From contig NZ_JAMZIE010000006.1 of assembly GCF_024178165.1 (NCBI RefSeq), positions 1-64,000 on the forward strand: 64,000 nucleotides of DNA, read 5' to 3'. Both the position numbers and the translations under genes were made by a program. This DNA comes from Halohasta salina. Lineage in GTDB: Archaea; Halobacteriota; Halobacteria; Halobacteriales; Haloferacaceae. Of the stretch, positions 7,666-16,957 are shown in pieces (position 1 is the stretch's first letter; every line of letters begins with the position of its first letter). The notes beneath the pieces are model-generated. The model saw only the letters and a list, made by a program, of their open reading frames with translations. It searched no databases and was not told the origin of the DNA.

Positions 7666-9447
7666 TCAGCCGTCGCCCCAGACGTCCGACAGCGGGTGGT
7701 TCTGTCGGCGATCGGCGTCGGATTCGGTTCGCGTCCGTCCGGCCTGCCGTCCGGAGCCACCGCTACGGACAGCCGGGCCGCCGTCGACGCCGGCGAGGGC
7801 CGCGGCTGGATCGAACTCGGGGAGGTCGGGCCGCGAGAGTCGGTCGAGCTGCTGGCGGAACCACGGTGGGGTGTCGGCTTCGGCGCGCTCGAAGAGATCC
7901 AACAGGCTCGCATCCGCGAGATAGGTCGCCCCGTAATCGTCGGGCGCACGCACGACCCGCCCGCAGGCCTGAATCACCGTCCGCAGCGCCGTCCGGTGGT
8001 ACCACGCCCACTGGCCGTCCTCCAGCCGCCGGGCGACCCGCGAGTCGTTCGTGTTCAGATAGGGTGCCTTACAGAGCACCTGCCAGCGGGCGAGATCGCC
8101 CTTGAGGTCGAGGGCCTCCTCCATTTTGACCGAGACGAACAGTTCGGGGTCGGTGCTGGCTTTCCACGCCTCGAGTTCGGCGTCGCGGTTGTCGGTGTCG
8201 TGGACCCGGACCCGCGGGCCGACACCGAACTCGGTGAGCCGGTCGACCAACTGCTCGGCGATGGCATACGAGTGGGCGTGGATCAGGCCCTTCTCGTCGG
8301 GATGGCGGGCCATCAGCCGAACGATAAGGCGGGCGATCTTCGGGATCGTCTCGTCACGGTGTTCGTAGGTCATTTTCCCCTGTGTCACGTCGTATAACGG
8401 CCGGTTTTCGACGGGGAAGGTGTGCTCGACGTCGACCAGCGCGACCCGCTCGGGATCGAGCCCGACCTGTCGACAGAACGCCTCCTTGTTGAGAATCGTC
8501 GCCGACAGGAGGGCGAACTTCTCGCCGCGGTCCCAGACCGTATGGTGGAGGTAGCGGGCGGGATCGAGCGGCTTGATCGTGATCGCCGTTCCGTCACCGC
8601 CGGGTTGGTCGACGACCCACGTCGTCGGGCTGTCGGGGCTCCGGTAGTCGTCGACGAACCAGTCGAGTTCGGAGACGAGTTCGTTCAGCCGGTCCCGTCG
8701 GGCGACCTCCTCGGGAGTGAGTTCGGGCTTGTTCGTCAGGTCGTCTTTCGCCGCCCGGCAGACCTTCGAGAGTCGTTCGGCGAACGCCGAGGCGCGCTCG
8801 ACCGGGTTGTGGGCCGCATTGATCTCGGGGATGTCGACCTCGCTCCAGACGGGGACCCGGGCGGGCGTCAGTTCGATGGTGGCGTACATTTCGGCCCACT
8901 CGGCGAGCCCGTGAGCCTCGTCGATGACGACCACATCGCGCATCCCGAAGACGTCCGAGCCGGCGGTCTGCATGAAGTACGCCAGCGTCATCGCGGCCAT
9001 TGGCTGCCCGGAGGCGATGGCGCGGTCGGAGTAGTAGGGACAGCGGTGTTTGACCGAGCAGTCGAACCCCTTCTCACGGGCACAGGGGGCCTGATTGACC
9101 GGTGTGTCGTGTTCGCCCGGTAGGATGCAGTTGTAGTTGCCCTTGCCGCGGATGATTTCGAGGTCGTCGAGTAGCTCGTCGGCCGCGACGTCGTCGAGTT
9201 GGGAGACCTGCGGCGTCGTGTAGTAGGCGCCAGTCACTTCGGCGGGCTCGGCGGTCTGCAGATCGCGGGCACAGCCCATAATCGACCGCGCAAGCAGTGA
9301 TTTACCGCTGCCGGTCGGCGCACGGACGAGGACCACGTCGTTATCGGATTCGAACGCCTCGCGGATATCCCGCAGTGCTTCCCGTTGGGTATCGCGGAAG
9401 CTCGGGGCGGGGAACTCCTCCAGAATGCGCGAGGGCTTCACGGACAC
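7666..9447 (-). CDS. XPD/Rad3-like superfamily 2 DNA helicase
   Basis: 593 residues using the GTG at 9447; a TTG at 9468 is an alternative, and longer starts add a non-haloarchaeal-looking arginine/serine-rich leader. Motifs are Walker A APTGSGKS (near residue 40), an Fe-S type cysteine set (NYNCILPGEH, APCAREKGFDCS, HRCPYY), DEAH box VVIDEAHGL, motif III LLSATIL, and C-terminal QACGRVVRAPDD. These mark a 5'-3' helicase of the XPD/DinG group with a 4Fe-4S domain, probably acting in DNA repair. The C-terminal tail after about residue 545 is charged and disordered. A second member of the group lies at about 36.7 kb. Confidence 0.85.
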   Translation of the reverse strand: MSVKPSRILEEFPAPSFRDTQREALRDIREAFESDNDVVLVRAPTGSGKSLLARSIMGCARDLQTAEPAEVTGAYYTTPQVSQLDDVAADELLDDLEIIRGKGNYNCILPGEHDTPVNQAPCAREKGFDCSVKHRCPYYSDRAIASGQPMAAMTLAYFMQTAGSDVFGMRDVVVIDEAHGLAEWAEMYATIELTPARVPVWSEVDIPEINAAHNPVERASAFAERLSKVCRAAKDDLTNKPELTPEEVARRDRLNELVSELDWFVDDYRSPDSPTTWVVDQPGGDGTAITIKPLDPARYLHHTVWDRGEKFALLSATILNKEAFCRQVGLDPERVALVDVEHTFPVENRPLYDVTQGKMTYEHRDETIPKIARLIVRLMARHPDEKGLIHAHSYAIAEQLVDRLTEFGVGPRVRVHDTDNRDAELEAWKASTDPELFVSVKMEEALDLKGDLARWQVLCKAPYLNTNDSRVARRLEDGQWAWYHRTALRTVIQACGRVVRAPDDYGATYLADASLLDLFERAEADTPPWFRQQLDRLSRPDLPEFDPAAALAGVDGGPAVRSGGSGRQAGRTRTESDADRRQNHPLSDVWGDG

Positions 9448-9544
9448 TGGTGGGGCTTCATCGCTCAAAAACGTGCGGATGCGGTGACGGTCGACCGGAC
9501 GGGAGCCGGACGGTAGCCACCGACTACCGACCGGTAGCGGCCGG

Positions 9545-9760
9545 CTACTCCTCGGCCGGGAGCGCGGCCACGTCCTCGGCGGTGGGGTCGTGGTCGTCAG
9601 GTAGCTTGTCGACGCAGTCCAGACAGAGGAAGTGCTCGCTGCCGTCGGCGAGTTCGAGGAGCATCCCCCCGGTCGGCGTAAAATCGAAGCTCCAGAAGTC
9701 GCCGATCCCCCCGGCGATCTTGACTTTCGTTCCGCAGCCGTCACACCGGCGTTTTGCCAT
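9545..9760 (-). CDS. Small zinc-ribbon protein
   Basis: 71 residues. The N-terminal RRCDGCGTKV and a second pair FLCLDCVDKL form a CxxC...CxxC zinc ribbon, with a beta-rich segment between (FWSFDFTPTGGMLLELADG) and an acidic tail. The metal-binding prediction is strong, the role unknown. It lies upstream of the XPD-like helicase on the same strand with a 97-nt gap, so co-transcription is possible. Confidence 0.65.
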   Translation of the reverse strand: MAKRRCDGCGTKVKIAGGIGDFWSFDFTPTGGMLLELADGSEHFLCLDCVDKLPDDHDPTAEDVAALPAEE

Positions 9761-9842
9761 CGACGGCGGTAGGTGTCGACGGCTCTTTACTGCACCGCTT
9801 GTGGAGTCGGTCGTCGCTGGTCGGACCGCCGGGAGGACAACG

Positions 9843-9850
9843 CTTAATTT
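9843..9850 (+). promoter_or_regulatory. TATA-like box for the CorC-like gene
   Basis: CTTAATTT centred about 28 nt before the ATG at 9875, the spacing expected when transcription starts at or next to the start codon. No Shine-Dalgarno sequence is visible. Confidence 0.45.
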
Positions 9851-9874
9851 CAGGGCCGAGCAACTATTCCAGAC

Positions 9875-11233
9875 ATGGGTTTATCGCTTGCAGGCGTTTC
9901 CTTTATGCTCTCGGCGCTGCAGCTACCGGTTCTCGATACGACGACGATCACCATCCTCGGTGTCGTTGGCATCGTGGTGCTGATCGCGCTCTCGGGATTC
10001 TTCTCGTCCTCGGAGATCGCCTTCTTCTCGCTGCCCCAACACCGGATCGACTCGATGGTCGACGAGGGGATAAAGAACGCGACCATCGTCGAGGGGCTGA
10101 AGAACGACCCCCACCGGCTGTTGGTGACGATCCTCGTCGGCAACAACATCGTCAACATCGCCATGTCCTCGATCGCCACCACCCTGTTCGGCTTTTATAT
10201 GTCACAGGGGCAGGCGGTCGTCGCGGCGACCTTCGGGATCACCGCCGTCGTGCTGCTGTTCGGCGAGAGCGCGCCGAAGTCCTACGCGGTCGAGAACACC
10301 GAGTCGTGGGCATTGCGGATCGCTCGTCCGCTGAAACTCTCGGAGTACGTGTTGTTTCCCCTCATCGTCGTCTTCGATCGGCTGACCCGGATCGTCAACC
10401 GGGTCACCGGAAGCTCCTCGCAGATCGAATCCCCCTACGTCACCCGCGACGAGATTCAGGACATCATCGAGACCGGCGAACGCGAGGGCGTCATCGAGGA
10501 GGAAGAGCGGGAAATGCTCGAACGCATCTTCACGTTCAACTCCACGATCGCCAAGGAGGTGATGACGCCGCGGCTCGACGTGACTGCGGTTTCGCGTGAG
10601 GCCTCGATCGAGGAGGCGATTCAGGCCTGTATCAGCAACGATCACGTCCGCGTGCCGGTCTACGACGGCAACCTCGACAACATCATCGGGATCGTCAACG
10701 TCCGGGATCTGGTCCGCGAACACCAGTACTCCGAGGGGAAGGGAACGCTCGATGACGTCGTCCGGCCGACGCTGCACGTCCCCGAATCGAAAAACGCCGA
10801 CGACCTGCTGGCCGAAATGCAGGAAAACCGCCTCCAGATGGTGATCGTCCTCGACGAGTTCGGGACGACCGAGGGGATCATCACCCTCGAAGACATGGTC
10901 GAAGAGATCGTCGGCGACATCCTGGAGGGCGACGAGAGCGAGCCCTTCGACAGCGTCGACGACCAGACGACGATCGTCCGCGGCGAGGTCAACATCCACG
11001 AGGTCAACGACGTCCTCGAGATCGACCTCCCGGAGGGCGAGGAGTTCGAGACGCTGGCGGGGTTCGTCTTCAACCGCGCCGGGCGGCTCGTCGAGGAGGG
11101 CGAGACCTTCGAGTACGACGGCGTCGAAATCGCCATCGAGGAGGTCGACAACACCCGGATCCTGAAGGCCCGTATTACGGTCACCGAGGAGTACCCGAAA
11201 ACCGAGGTCGACGAGGAGCCGGAGTTGACCTGA
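9875..11233 (+). CDS. CNNM/CorC-type membrane protein (DUF21-CBS-CorC)
   Basis: 452 residues with the standard order: DUF21 membrane domain with several TM helices (about 20-200, including GFFSSSEIAFFSL and GESAPKSYA), a CBS pair (about 225-345, with VRVPVYDGNLDNIIGIV and VIVLDEFGTTEGIITLED), and a C-terminal CorC/HlyC domain (about 370-440, with GFVFNRAGRL). Relatives handle magnesium or other divalent cations, often as exporters regulated by nucleotide binding to the CBS pair. The 'hemolysin' name often used is historical. It starts at an ATG behind a TATA-like box. Confidence 0.9.
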   Translation: MGLSLAGVSFMLSALQLPVLDTTTITILGVVGIVVLIALSGFFSSSEIAFFSLPQHRIDSMVDEGIKNATIVEGLKNDPHRLLVTILVGNNIVNIAMSSIATTLFGFYMSQGQAVVAATFGITAVVLLFGESAPKSYAVENTESWALRIARPLKLSEYVLFPLIVVFDRLTRIVNRVTGSSSQIESPYVTRDEIQDIIETGEREGVIEEEEREMLERIFTFNSTIAKEVMTPRLDVTAVSREASIEEAIQACISNDHVRVPVYDGNLDNIIGIVNVRDLVREHQYSEGKGTLDDVVRPTLHVPESKNADDLLAEMQENRLQMVIVLDEFGTTEGIITLEDMVEEIVGDILEGDESEPFDSVDDQTTIVRGEVNIHEVNDVLEIDLPEGEEFETLAGFVFNRAGRLVEEGETFEYDGVEIAIEEVDNTRILKARITVTEEYPKTEVDEEPELT

Positions 11234-11242
11234 CCGTCCTCG

Positions 11243-12433
11243 TCACCGCACCAGCGAGATGAGGCTGAAGATGCCGTACCCGAGAACGAACGAGACCACC
11301 AGCGAGCCGACCCACGCGAGGACGGTATAAACCATCTTCTGCCGGCTGACGCCGGCGTTGCCCGCCGCGTACCCGCTGCCGACGATCGCGCTGACGATGA
11401 TCTCGTTGAACGACACCGGGATGCCGAAGGCGACTGCTGTCTGGGCGATCACGAACGACGGGATCAGCGCGGCGATCGATCGCCGCGGCCCCAGCGAGGA
11501 GTAGTCCTGTGAGATTGCCTTGATCATCCGCGGCGCACCGGTCCACGAGCCGAGAAGCAAGCCGAACCCGCCGCCGGCGAGGACCGCCCAGATCGGGAGC
11601 TGTATCTCGCCGAGCAGCGGGATCAGCGGCCCGATAGCGAGGCCGACCTGACTCCCACCGGCCGAAAACGCCACCAGTCCGCCGAGCACCAGCAGGAACC
11701 GGCGCTGGCCGGCGGTCCGGTCCCGCCTGAGGACGAACCAGAGCGCCGACGCCGCGAGGCCAGCAAGCGCCAGCGAGGCGACGAGACCGCCAGCGATCCC
11801 GCCGAAAGCGGGCAGCGGCAGTCGACCGCCGAGTGCGCCGGCGATCGAGCCCTGTCCGTCGGGCGGCCCGAGGAACGCGAAGCCGATGTTGGCGACGATG
11901 AGGCCGATTACACCGCCAAGCCCCGCGATCAGGTAGTCCTCGTGGAGCCGGTCGCCCCGAAGGAGGCTGGCGATGCCGTAGGCGATCCCGCCCCCGACGA
12001 ACGGCGTGAGCACCCAGAGGGTGAGGATCTCGACGTACTTCGGCCACGCGGGGCCGCCACCCATCGCCAGCCCGACACCGACGACGGCCCCGGTGACGGT
12101 GAAGGCCGTGGCGATCGGGTAGCCGGCGAAGACGCCGATGGCGACCAGCACGGCGGCAGTGATGAGGCCGACGATCGCCGCCGTGGCCGTCAGCGGCTCG
12201 CCGACGACGAGTTCGGTGCCGACGGCCTCGGTGACGTTGGCTCCCTGGAGGACGGCCCCGAGAAAGCCCAGCACGCCGACGATCAGCCCGGCCCGCATCA
12301 CCGAGATCGCGTTAGCTCCGACTGCGGGGGCGAACGGCGTCGACCCCGAAGAGCCCGCACCGATGGCCCACGCCATAAACAGACTCGCCGCGGCGGCGAT
12401 CAGGAACGTCGACAGCGTCTCGAAGGCGACCAT
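11243..12433 (-). CDS. PiT-family inorganic phosphate transporter
   Basis: 396 residues, almost entirely hydrophobic with about ten TM helices. The family signature appears twice in inverted halves: GANAISVMRAGLIVG near residue 39 and SFNEIIVSAIVGSGYA near residue 325. PiT proteins import phosphate (as metal-phosphate) driven by an ion gradient. The gene directly follows the 47-residue membrane protein (3 nt gap), suggesting translational coupling. It is convergent with the CorC-like gene, 9 nt apart. Confidence 0.9.
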   Translation of the reverse strand: MVAFETLSTFLIAAAASLFMAWAIGAGSSGSTPFAPAVGANAISVMRAGLIVGVLGFLGAVLQGANVTEAVGTELVVGEPLTATAAIVGLITAAVLVAIGVFAGYPIATAFTVTGAVVGVGLAMGGGPAWPKYVEILTLWVLTPFVGGGIAYGIASLLRGDRLHEDYLIAGLGGVIGLIVANIGFAFLGPPDGQGSIAGALGGRLPLPAFGGIAGGLVASLALAGLAASALWFVLRRDRTAGQRRFLLVLGGLVAFSAGGSQVGLAIGPLIPLLGEIQLPIWAVLAGGGFGLLLGSWTGAPRMIKAISQDYSSLGPRRSIAALIPSFVIAQTAVAFGIPVSFNEIIVSAIVGSGYAAGNAGVSRQKMVYTVLAWVGSLVVSFVLGYGIFSLISLVR

Positions 12434-12436
12434 CGA

Positions 12437-12580
12437 TTACTCCCGCCGTTGGCCCTCTTCGTACCCTTCGCGGAGCCCCATGACAGTCCGGCGCATCAGG
12501 AGGTAGCCGAAGAACACGAATCCGACCAGCAGAACGATCAGTCCGATGACGACCGGATCATCGAAGAGCGAGACGACCAT
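12437..12580 (-). CDS. Small membrane protein paired with PiT transporter
   Basis: 47 residues: an initial DDPVVIGLIVLLVGFVFFGY hydrophobic helix, then a basic stretch LMRRTVMGLREG and an acidic/basic tail. It ends 3 nt before the PiT start. Small proteins of this shape precede PiT genes in other haloarchaea (DUF7859-type, as I recall), so an accessory role in phosphate uptake is a reasonable inference. No signal peptidase site. Confidence 0.6.
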   Translation of the reverse strand: MVVSLFDDPVVIGLIVLLVGFVFFGYLLMRRTVMGLREGYEEGQRRE

Positions 12581-12670
12581 AGGCGGCCTTTCATCGGCCT
12601 CTTCAAAGGCGTTTCGACGTGTCGACGCGGCGACCGGAGCGCGGTTGCGACGTGTCGACGCGACCGACGG

Positions 12671-13183
12671 TCACTCGGCATGCAGGTCGAACGTCTCGAA
12701 GACCTCGCCGTCGGGGGTGACGAGTCGGCCCCGCAGCCCGCCGGCGATCGGCTCCAACTCGGCGTGGGCCGGCCGATGGCCGCGCGGCTGGGCGTGGCTC
12801 CCCGGATTGATCAGGGGGAGTTCGCCAGCGAGGTCGGCGGTCGGTCGGTGGCTGTGGCCGAAGATCACCGCGTCGGCCTCGCGTTCCTTGCCGAACAGCG
12901 TCAGCGCCGTGTTGCCGCCGCGAACCGTGTGGGTGACCGCGAATCGGACGCCCTCGTACTCTACCGTACGAGCCTTGGGGAGCCGCGAGCGGATCGCCGA
13001 ATCGTCGTTGTTGCCGTGGACCCCCCGGAAGGTCGACGATTCGGCCTCGAAGGCATCGAGGACGGGTTCGGTCATGAAATCGCCCGCGTGGACGACGATA
13101 TCGGCCTCCCTGACCGCATCCAGCGTTCGGCCGTCGAGCCGGTGGCCGCCAGTGCTGTGGGTATCGGAGACGATCGTGAGCAT
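12671..13183 (-). CDS. YfcE/MJ0936-type metallophosphoesterase
   Basis: 170 residues from the ATG giving MLTIVSDTHSTGG; an ATG two codons earlier is possible. Metal-binding motifs of calcineurin-like phosphoesterases are in order: SDTH, VHAGDF, GNND, then TH and GHSHRP near residue 105, and NPGS. Members hydrolyse phosphodiesters in vitro; the cellular substrate is unknown. It is a single gene with 90 nt upstream of the PiT pair. Confidence 0.85.
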   Translation of the reverse strand: MLTIVSDTHSTGGHRLDGRTLDAVREADIVVHAGDFMTEPVLDAFEAESSTFRGVHGNNDDSAIRSRLPKARTVEYEGVRFAVTHTVRGGNTALTLFGKEREADAVIFGHSHRPTADLAGELPLINPGSHAQPRGHRPAHAELEPIAGGLRGRLVTPDGEVFETFDLHAE

Positions 13184-13250
13184 TACCACCCCTCAACATC
13201 TAGCTGCAGAAAAACGTTGCTGCCGGCGGCTCGGCGACGAGTCCCGGAAC

Positions 13251-13257
13251 GATTAAC
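13251..13257 (+). promoter_or_regulatory. TATA-like box for the CDF gene
   Basis: GATTAAC lies about 28 nt before the ATG at 13282, compatible with a leaderless transcript. Confidence 0.4.
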
Positions 13258-13281
13258 CGACCGACACGTGAGCCGATAGGT

Positions 13282-14235
13282 ATGGCAGGCAGCAAATCGG
13301 TCGTCCTCGCGGCGCTCGTTGCCAACGGCGCGATCGCGGTGCTCAAGTTCGGTGCCTTCCTCCTGACGGGGAGCCCCTCGATGCTCTCGGAGGTCTACCA
13401 CTCGATCTCCGATACGGGCAATCAGGTGTTCCTGCTCGTTGGCATTCGGTACAGCGACCGCGCGGCCGATCAGGACCACCCCTTCGGCTACGGCAAGGCA
13501 CAGTTCTTCTACAGCTTTCTGGTCTCGGTCCTCCTCTTTGGGATCGCGGGCTGGGAGTCGGTCAAACACGGCTACGAGGCGATCCTCCACCCGCACACGG
13601 GCACGGTCGACCCGGTAACCCTCCTCGGTGTCGGCCCGTTTCCGGCGTGGTACGTCAGCGTCGTCGTCCTACTGGGGGCGATCGGGTTCGAGACCTACGC
13701 CTTCATGAAGGCCAACGCCGAACTCCAGCGCCAGATCACGGAGTACGGCTGGTCCGGCATCCCGGAGGCGTTCCGGAAGACGAGCGACGTGACGACACTC
13801 ACCGCCTACACGGAGGACGCTATCGCGCTGCTGGGTGCGATACTTGCGCTCGTCGGAATCGTCCTCAGCCAACTGACCGGCAATCCGATCTACGACGCGG
13901 TGACCGCGCTGCTGATCGGTCTGCTGCTGATGGGCTTCGCCCTCGCGTTGGCATGGGAGAACAAGCGACTCCTGCTCGGCGAGAGTCTCGAACCCGAAGT
14001 CGAGGACGAACTCCGAGACGTGATCGTCGACCACGAGGGCGTGCGCCACGTTGAGGGCTTCCGAACGGTGTTCGTCGGCCCGGCACAGGTGCTCGTAACG
14101 ACCGAGGTGAGCTTCGATCCCGAACTCGTCACCGACAGCATCGACGCAGATATCGGCCAGATCAAGACGAAGCTAAAAACGGCTGACGACCGCGTGGATA
14201 TCGTCTACATCGAGCCCGAAGGCACAGGGATCTAA
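13282..14235 (+). CDS. Cation diffusion facilitator (metal exporter)
   Basis: 317 residues. The N-terminal half has TM helices with the CDF metal site [13 protein letters not shown] (helix 2) and the DHPFGYGK loop; a second metal site falls in [12 protein letters not shown] (helix 5). The C-terminal cytoplasmic domain (about 230-315) has the ferredoxin-like CDF fold. CDF proteins export Zn2+, Mn2+, Co2+ or Fe2+ in exchange for protons; the metal cannot be told from sequence. The stop overlaps that of convergent rfcS by 4 nt. Confidence 0.9.
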   Translation: MAGSKSVVLAALVANGAIAVLKFGAFLLTGSPSMLSEVYHSISDTGNQVFLLVGIRYSDRAADQDHPFGYGKAQFFYSFLVSVLLFGIAGWESVKHGYEAILHPHTGTVDPVTLLGVGPFPAWYVSVVVLLGAIGFETYAFMKANAELQRQITEYGWSGIPEAFRKTSDVTTLTAYTEDAIALLGAILALVGIVLSQLTGNPIYDAVTALLIGLLLMGFALALAWENKRLLLGESLEPEVEDELRDVIVDHEGVRHVEGFRTVFVGPAQVLVTTEVSFDPELVTDSIDADIGQIKTKLKTADDRVDIVYIEPEGTGI

Positions 14236-15206
14236 TCGTTCATCGCCAGCGAGGCCAACAGTGCCTCCAACTGGACCTGCTCGTTCGCACCCTCGGTGAT
14301 CCGGTAGTCGACCTCGCCGATACGCTCCATCAGCCGGACGGCATCGCGCTCGGAGAGATCGAACTCCCACACCGAGCGATGCAGCTGGTCGATGATGTCG
14401 CCGCCGGCCATCCCCGTATCGGTGAGCAGGGTGTCGAGCGTGGCCCGGGCCTTCGAGAAGTCGCCAGCGATGGCGTCAGTGACCATCGACTCGATCTCCT
14501 CGGGGCGGGCGGTGGAGGTGATCATGTAGACCGCCTCCTCGTCGACGACCTCGCCCGTCGTGGCGGCGGCCTGCAGACTGTTGATCGCCCGGCGCATGTC
14601 GCCACCCGCGGCGTAGACCAGTGCCTCCCGGCCGTCGTCGGTGACCTCGATCCCTTCGGCGGCGGCGATCTCGTCGACCTGTGCGGCGATGGCGTCGTCC
14701 GACAGGGGTGAAAACCGGAAGACGGCACACCGTGACTGAATGGGGTCGATGATCTTCGAGGAGTAGTTACAGGAGAGAATGAATCGGGTGTTGTCGGAGA
14801 ACTGCTCCATGGTTCGGCGGAGGGCAGACTGGGCATCCGACGTCAGCGAGTCGGCCTCGTCGAGGAAGATGATCCGGTAGTCGAACCCGCCGAACGACGA
14901 TCGGGCGAAGTTCTTGATCCGGTCCCGAACGACGTCGATCCCGCGCTGATCCGACGCATTGAGTTCGAGGAAGTTCCCCCGCCAGTCGTCGCCGTAGACC
15001 TCCCGAGCGATGGCGGTCGCGGCAGTCGTCTTGCCGATGCCGGCGCGGCCCGAAAACAGCAGGTGCGGCAGATCGCGTTGGTCGATGTAGCTCCCGAGGC
15101 GCTCGACGATGTCGTCCTGTCCTTTGATCTCGTCGAGGGTCTGGGGGCGGTACTTCTCGATCCATATCTCCCGTCCGGGGGCGGTCTCGGCGTCGACCTC
15201 GCTCAT
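14232..15206 (-). CDS. rfcS: Replication factor C small subunit
   Basis: 324 residues from the ATG giving MSEVDAET. Motifs are the RFC box [16 protein letters not shown], Walker [14 protein letters not shown] (near residue 47), Walker [11 protein letters not shown], sensor-1 region [10 protein letters not shown], arginine finger SRC, and the C-terminal collar domain. This clamp-loader subunit loads PCNA onto primed DNA. Walker A reads GRAGIGKT where GPAGxGKT is usual; the key Gly-Lys-Thr is kept. No intein is present. Convergent with the CDF gene. Confidence 0.95.
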   Translation of the reverse strand: MSEVDAETAPGREIWIEKYRPQTLDEIKGQDDIVERLGSYIDQRDLPHLLFSGRAGIGKTTAATAIAREVYGDDWRGNFLELNASDQRGIDVVRDRIKNFARSSFGGFDYRIIFLDEADSLTSDAQSALRRTMEQFSDNTRFILSCNYSSKIIDPIQSRCAVFRFSPLSDDAIAAQVDEIAAAEGIEVTDDGREALVYAAGGDMRRAINSLQAAATTGEVVDEEAVYMITSTARPEEIESMVTDAIAGDFSKARATLDTLLTDTGMAGGDIIDQLHRSVWEFDLSERDAVRLMERIGEVDYRITEGANEQVQLEALLASLAMND

Positions 15207-15293
15207 ATACGCACAAGCGGCCGGTGGGATGATAAACACCCCGAGACCGTATTGCAGGGATGTCTATGCGAGTAGTCGAAGAGAGTACGTGAT

Positions 15294-15662
15294 TCAAATA
15301 ACAGCCGCAGAGATATCGATCTCGTCTGGATGTACTGTTATCTCGACCTCATACAATCCACTTCCGGAGAATTCTTTTTCGACGTTGAGTTCGTTGTCAG
15401 TTGACACGTCGAAGACGTACGTCTTTTTACCAGATATGTCTGAAAGTTCGACTGTTTTGGATTCACCGTCAGACATACTCAGCTCTTCGGAGTAAACCGA
15501 TTCATCGCCGGAATACACTTCAACAGAGATAGTTCGTGACTCATCACCAGATCTGTTTTTTACTTGTACGTCTATTGATCTCCCGGAGTTGCCGCTTTCT
15601 GACAAACAACCGGCCAAAGAGGTGAGTAATCCTGATGAAACAACGAAACGTCGTCTGTTCAT
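15294..15662 (-). CDS. Small predicted lipoprotein
   Basis: 122 residues. The N-terminus MNRRRFVVSSGLLTSLAGCL has an arginine-rich Tat-like region and a lipobox (LAGC, Cys19). The mature part is a Ser/Asp-rich beta domain (SIDVQVKNRSGDESRTISV), like other small haloarchaeal surface lipoproteins with an Ig-like fold. Its DNA is clearly less GC-rich than the neighbours, which may indicate recent arrival. Single gene, function unknown. Confidence 0.7.
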   Translation of the reverse strand: MNRRRFVVSSGLLTSLAGCLSESGNSGRSIDVQVKNRSGDESRTISVEVYSGDESVYSEELSMSDGESKTVELSDISGKKTYVFDVSTDNELNVEKEFSGSGLYEVEITVHPDEIDISAAVI

Positions 15663-15777
15663 GTGTAAGAAACAGATGTTTGTTCGTTGATAATCCTTAT
15701 TAGTTTCTTCACGACTGCCTCAATCCTCGATACCGCTTACCCGACTCCTTTTGTCAGTCGGCCGTCCCACACCTAGT

Positions 15778-15978
15778 ATGAACGTCACCGTCGACGTCGT
15801 CGGCGAAGGTGCCCGTGAGGTGACCGTCGACGACGGGGCGACCTACGCCGATCTGGTCGAAGCAGTCGACCGCAGTCCACAGGAGGTCTCGGTCCTCGTG
15901 GATGGCTCGCCGGTGCCGGAGGACCAGCCCGTCGAGACCGACCACGTGCAGGTGTTGCGGCTGATCAAAGGCGGGTAA
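15778..15978 (+). CDS. samp2: Ubiquitin-like small archaeal modifier protein SAMP2
   Basis: 66 residues, beta-grasp fold, ending LRLIKGG. The sequence (MNVTVDVVGEGAREVTVDDG and YADLVEAVDRSPQEVSVLVDG) closely follows Haloferax SAMP2 as I remember it. The C-terminal diglycine is adenylated by the E1-like UbaA; the protein is then joined to lysines or used as a sulfur carrier in tRNA thiolation. The ATG at 15778 is chosen over a start 27 nt upstream. No E1 gene is nearby. Confidence 0.9.
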   Translation: MNVTVDVVGEGAREVTVDDGATYADLVEAVDRSPQEVSVLVDGSPVPEDQPVETDHVQVLRLIKGG

Positions 15979-16000
15979 CAGGGCCGACGCGAACTGAGTC

Positions 16001-16007
16001 TTTTTAT
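16001..16007 (+). promoter_or_regulatory. TATA-like box for the redoxin gene
   Basis: TTTTTAT about 27 nt before the ATG at 16031, in the short gap after samp2. It could equally act as a T-rich terminator for samp2. Confidence 0.4.
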
Positions 16008-16030
16008 CAGTCGACGAGAGAGCCACCGGT

Positions 16031-16531
16031 ATGTACTCGAAGCCGACCGATCTCTCCGTCGAGTTGGCCAACGGCGGGGTCGGGCCGGACCCGCTTCGAC
16101 TCGACGCCCTCGAGACGGCGTTCGTCGTGGTGCTGTTCCAGCGGGACCACCTCTGTGGCAACTGTCGGGAGCAGGTCCAGGAGATCGCCGCCCGCTACGC
16201 TGAGTTCCGCGAGCGAAACACCGCAGTCGTCTCGGTGCTCCCCGAATCCAAAGAGCGGGCCGCCGAGTGGGCCGCCAGCTACGACCTCCCGTTTCCGGTA
16301 GTCGCCGACCCCGACTCGGCCGTCGCCGACCGGTTCGGCCAGCCGGTCCGGTTCGGGTTCCTCGGCGAACTCCACGACTTGCTGGGGCGGATGCCGCTGG
16401 CTGTCATCATCGACCTTCGGGGCGACGAGCCACGGCTCGTCTACTCCCACGTGGGTAACTCCCCATCCGACCGGCCCACCGTCGAAGGGCTGCTGCTCGA
16501 ACTCGACCACAGGCGCAACGCAAGCGAGTGA
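16031..16531 (+). CDS. Redoxin / peroxiredoxin-like protein
   Basis: 166 residues with a thioredoxin-like core. The redox motif DHLCGNCREQVQ (near residue 40) gives a CxxC, followed by RERNTAVVSVLPESKERAAE and a PFPVVADPDSAVADRF segment characteristic of AhpC/TSA and SelL-like redoxins. It probably reduces peroxides or protein disulfides in the cytoplasm. Its stop overlaps the GTG start of the acetyltransferase, so the two are translationally coupled. Confidence 0.8.
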   Translation: MYSKPTDLSVELANGGVGPDPLRLDALETAFVVVLFQRDHLCGNCREQVQEIAARYAEFRERNTAVVSVLPESKERAAEWAASYDLPFPVVADPDSAVADRFGQPVRFGFLGELHDLLGRMPLAVIIDLRGDEPRLVYSHVGNSPSDRPTVEGLLLELDHRRNASE

Positions 16532-16953
16532 CACACTCGATTCGCCATGCCGACCCCGACGATCTGGTCGACGTGATGCGGCTGTTCGACGGTGCGCTCC
16601 TCGAAACCGACGCCGACCGGATTCGGGAGCAACTAACCGGCTGTCGGGGCTGTATACTGGTCGCTGGCGAGGGGCAGCCGGTCGGCGCGGTCGCGCTTGT
16701 AACCGAGACCGAAACGGTCGACGACATGCCGTGGCCCGATGCCGTGTATATATCTGCCATCGCCGTTCGAACAGAGCGACGAGAGCAGGGAGTCGGGCGG
16801 TCGCTGATCACGGCGGCCGCCGACTGGGCGGCCCCGCGGCCGCTGTCGGCGACCTTCGACGAGCGCGTGCGACCCTTTTATGCGGCGTGTGGCTTCGCGA
16901 TCGAGGAGCGAGAGGGTCGGCTGTGGGGTCGACGGTCGCCCGCGGGTCGGTAG
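16528..16953 (+). CDS. GNAT-family N-acetyltransferase
   Basis: 141 residues with a GTG start in the GTGA overlap. The acetyl-CoA binding motif A is visible as VYISAIAVRTERREQGVGRS (R-x-x-G-x-G/A pattern near residue 90), followed by FYAACGF near the end. Substrate unknown. It is the second gene of a two-gene operon with the redoxin. Convergent with the damaged histidine kinase, 4 nt apart. Confidence 0.8.
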   Translation: MTHSIRHADPDDLVDVMRLFDGALLETDADRIREQLTGCRGCILVAGEGQPVGAVALVTETETVDDMPWPDAVYISAIAVRTERREQGVGRSLITAAADWAAPRPLSATFDERVRPFYAACGFAIEEREGRLWGRRSPAGR

Positions 16954-16957
16954 CCGG

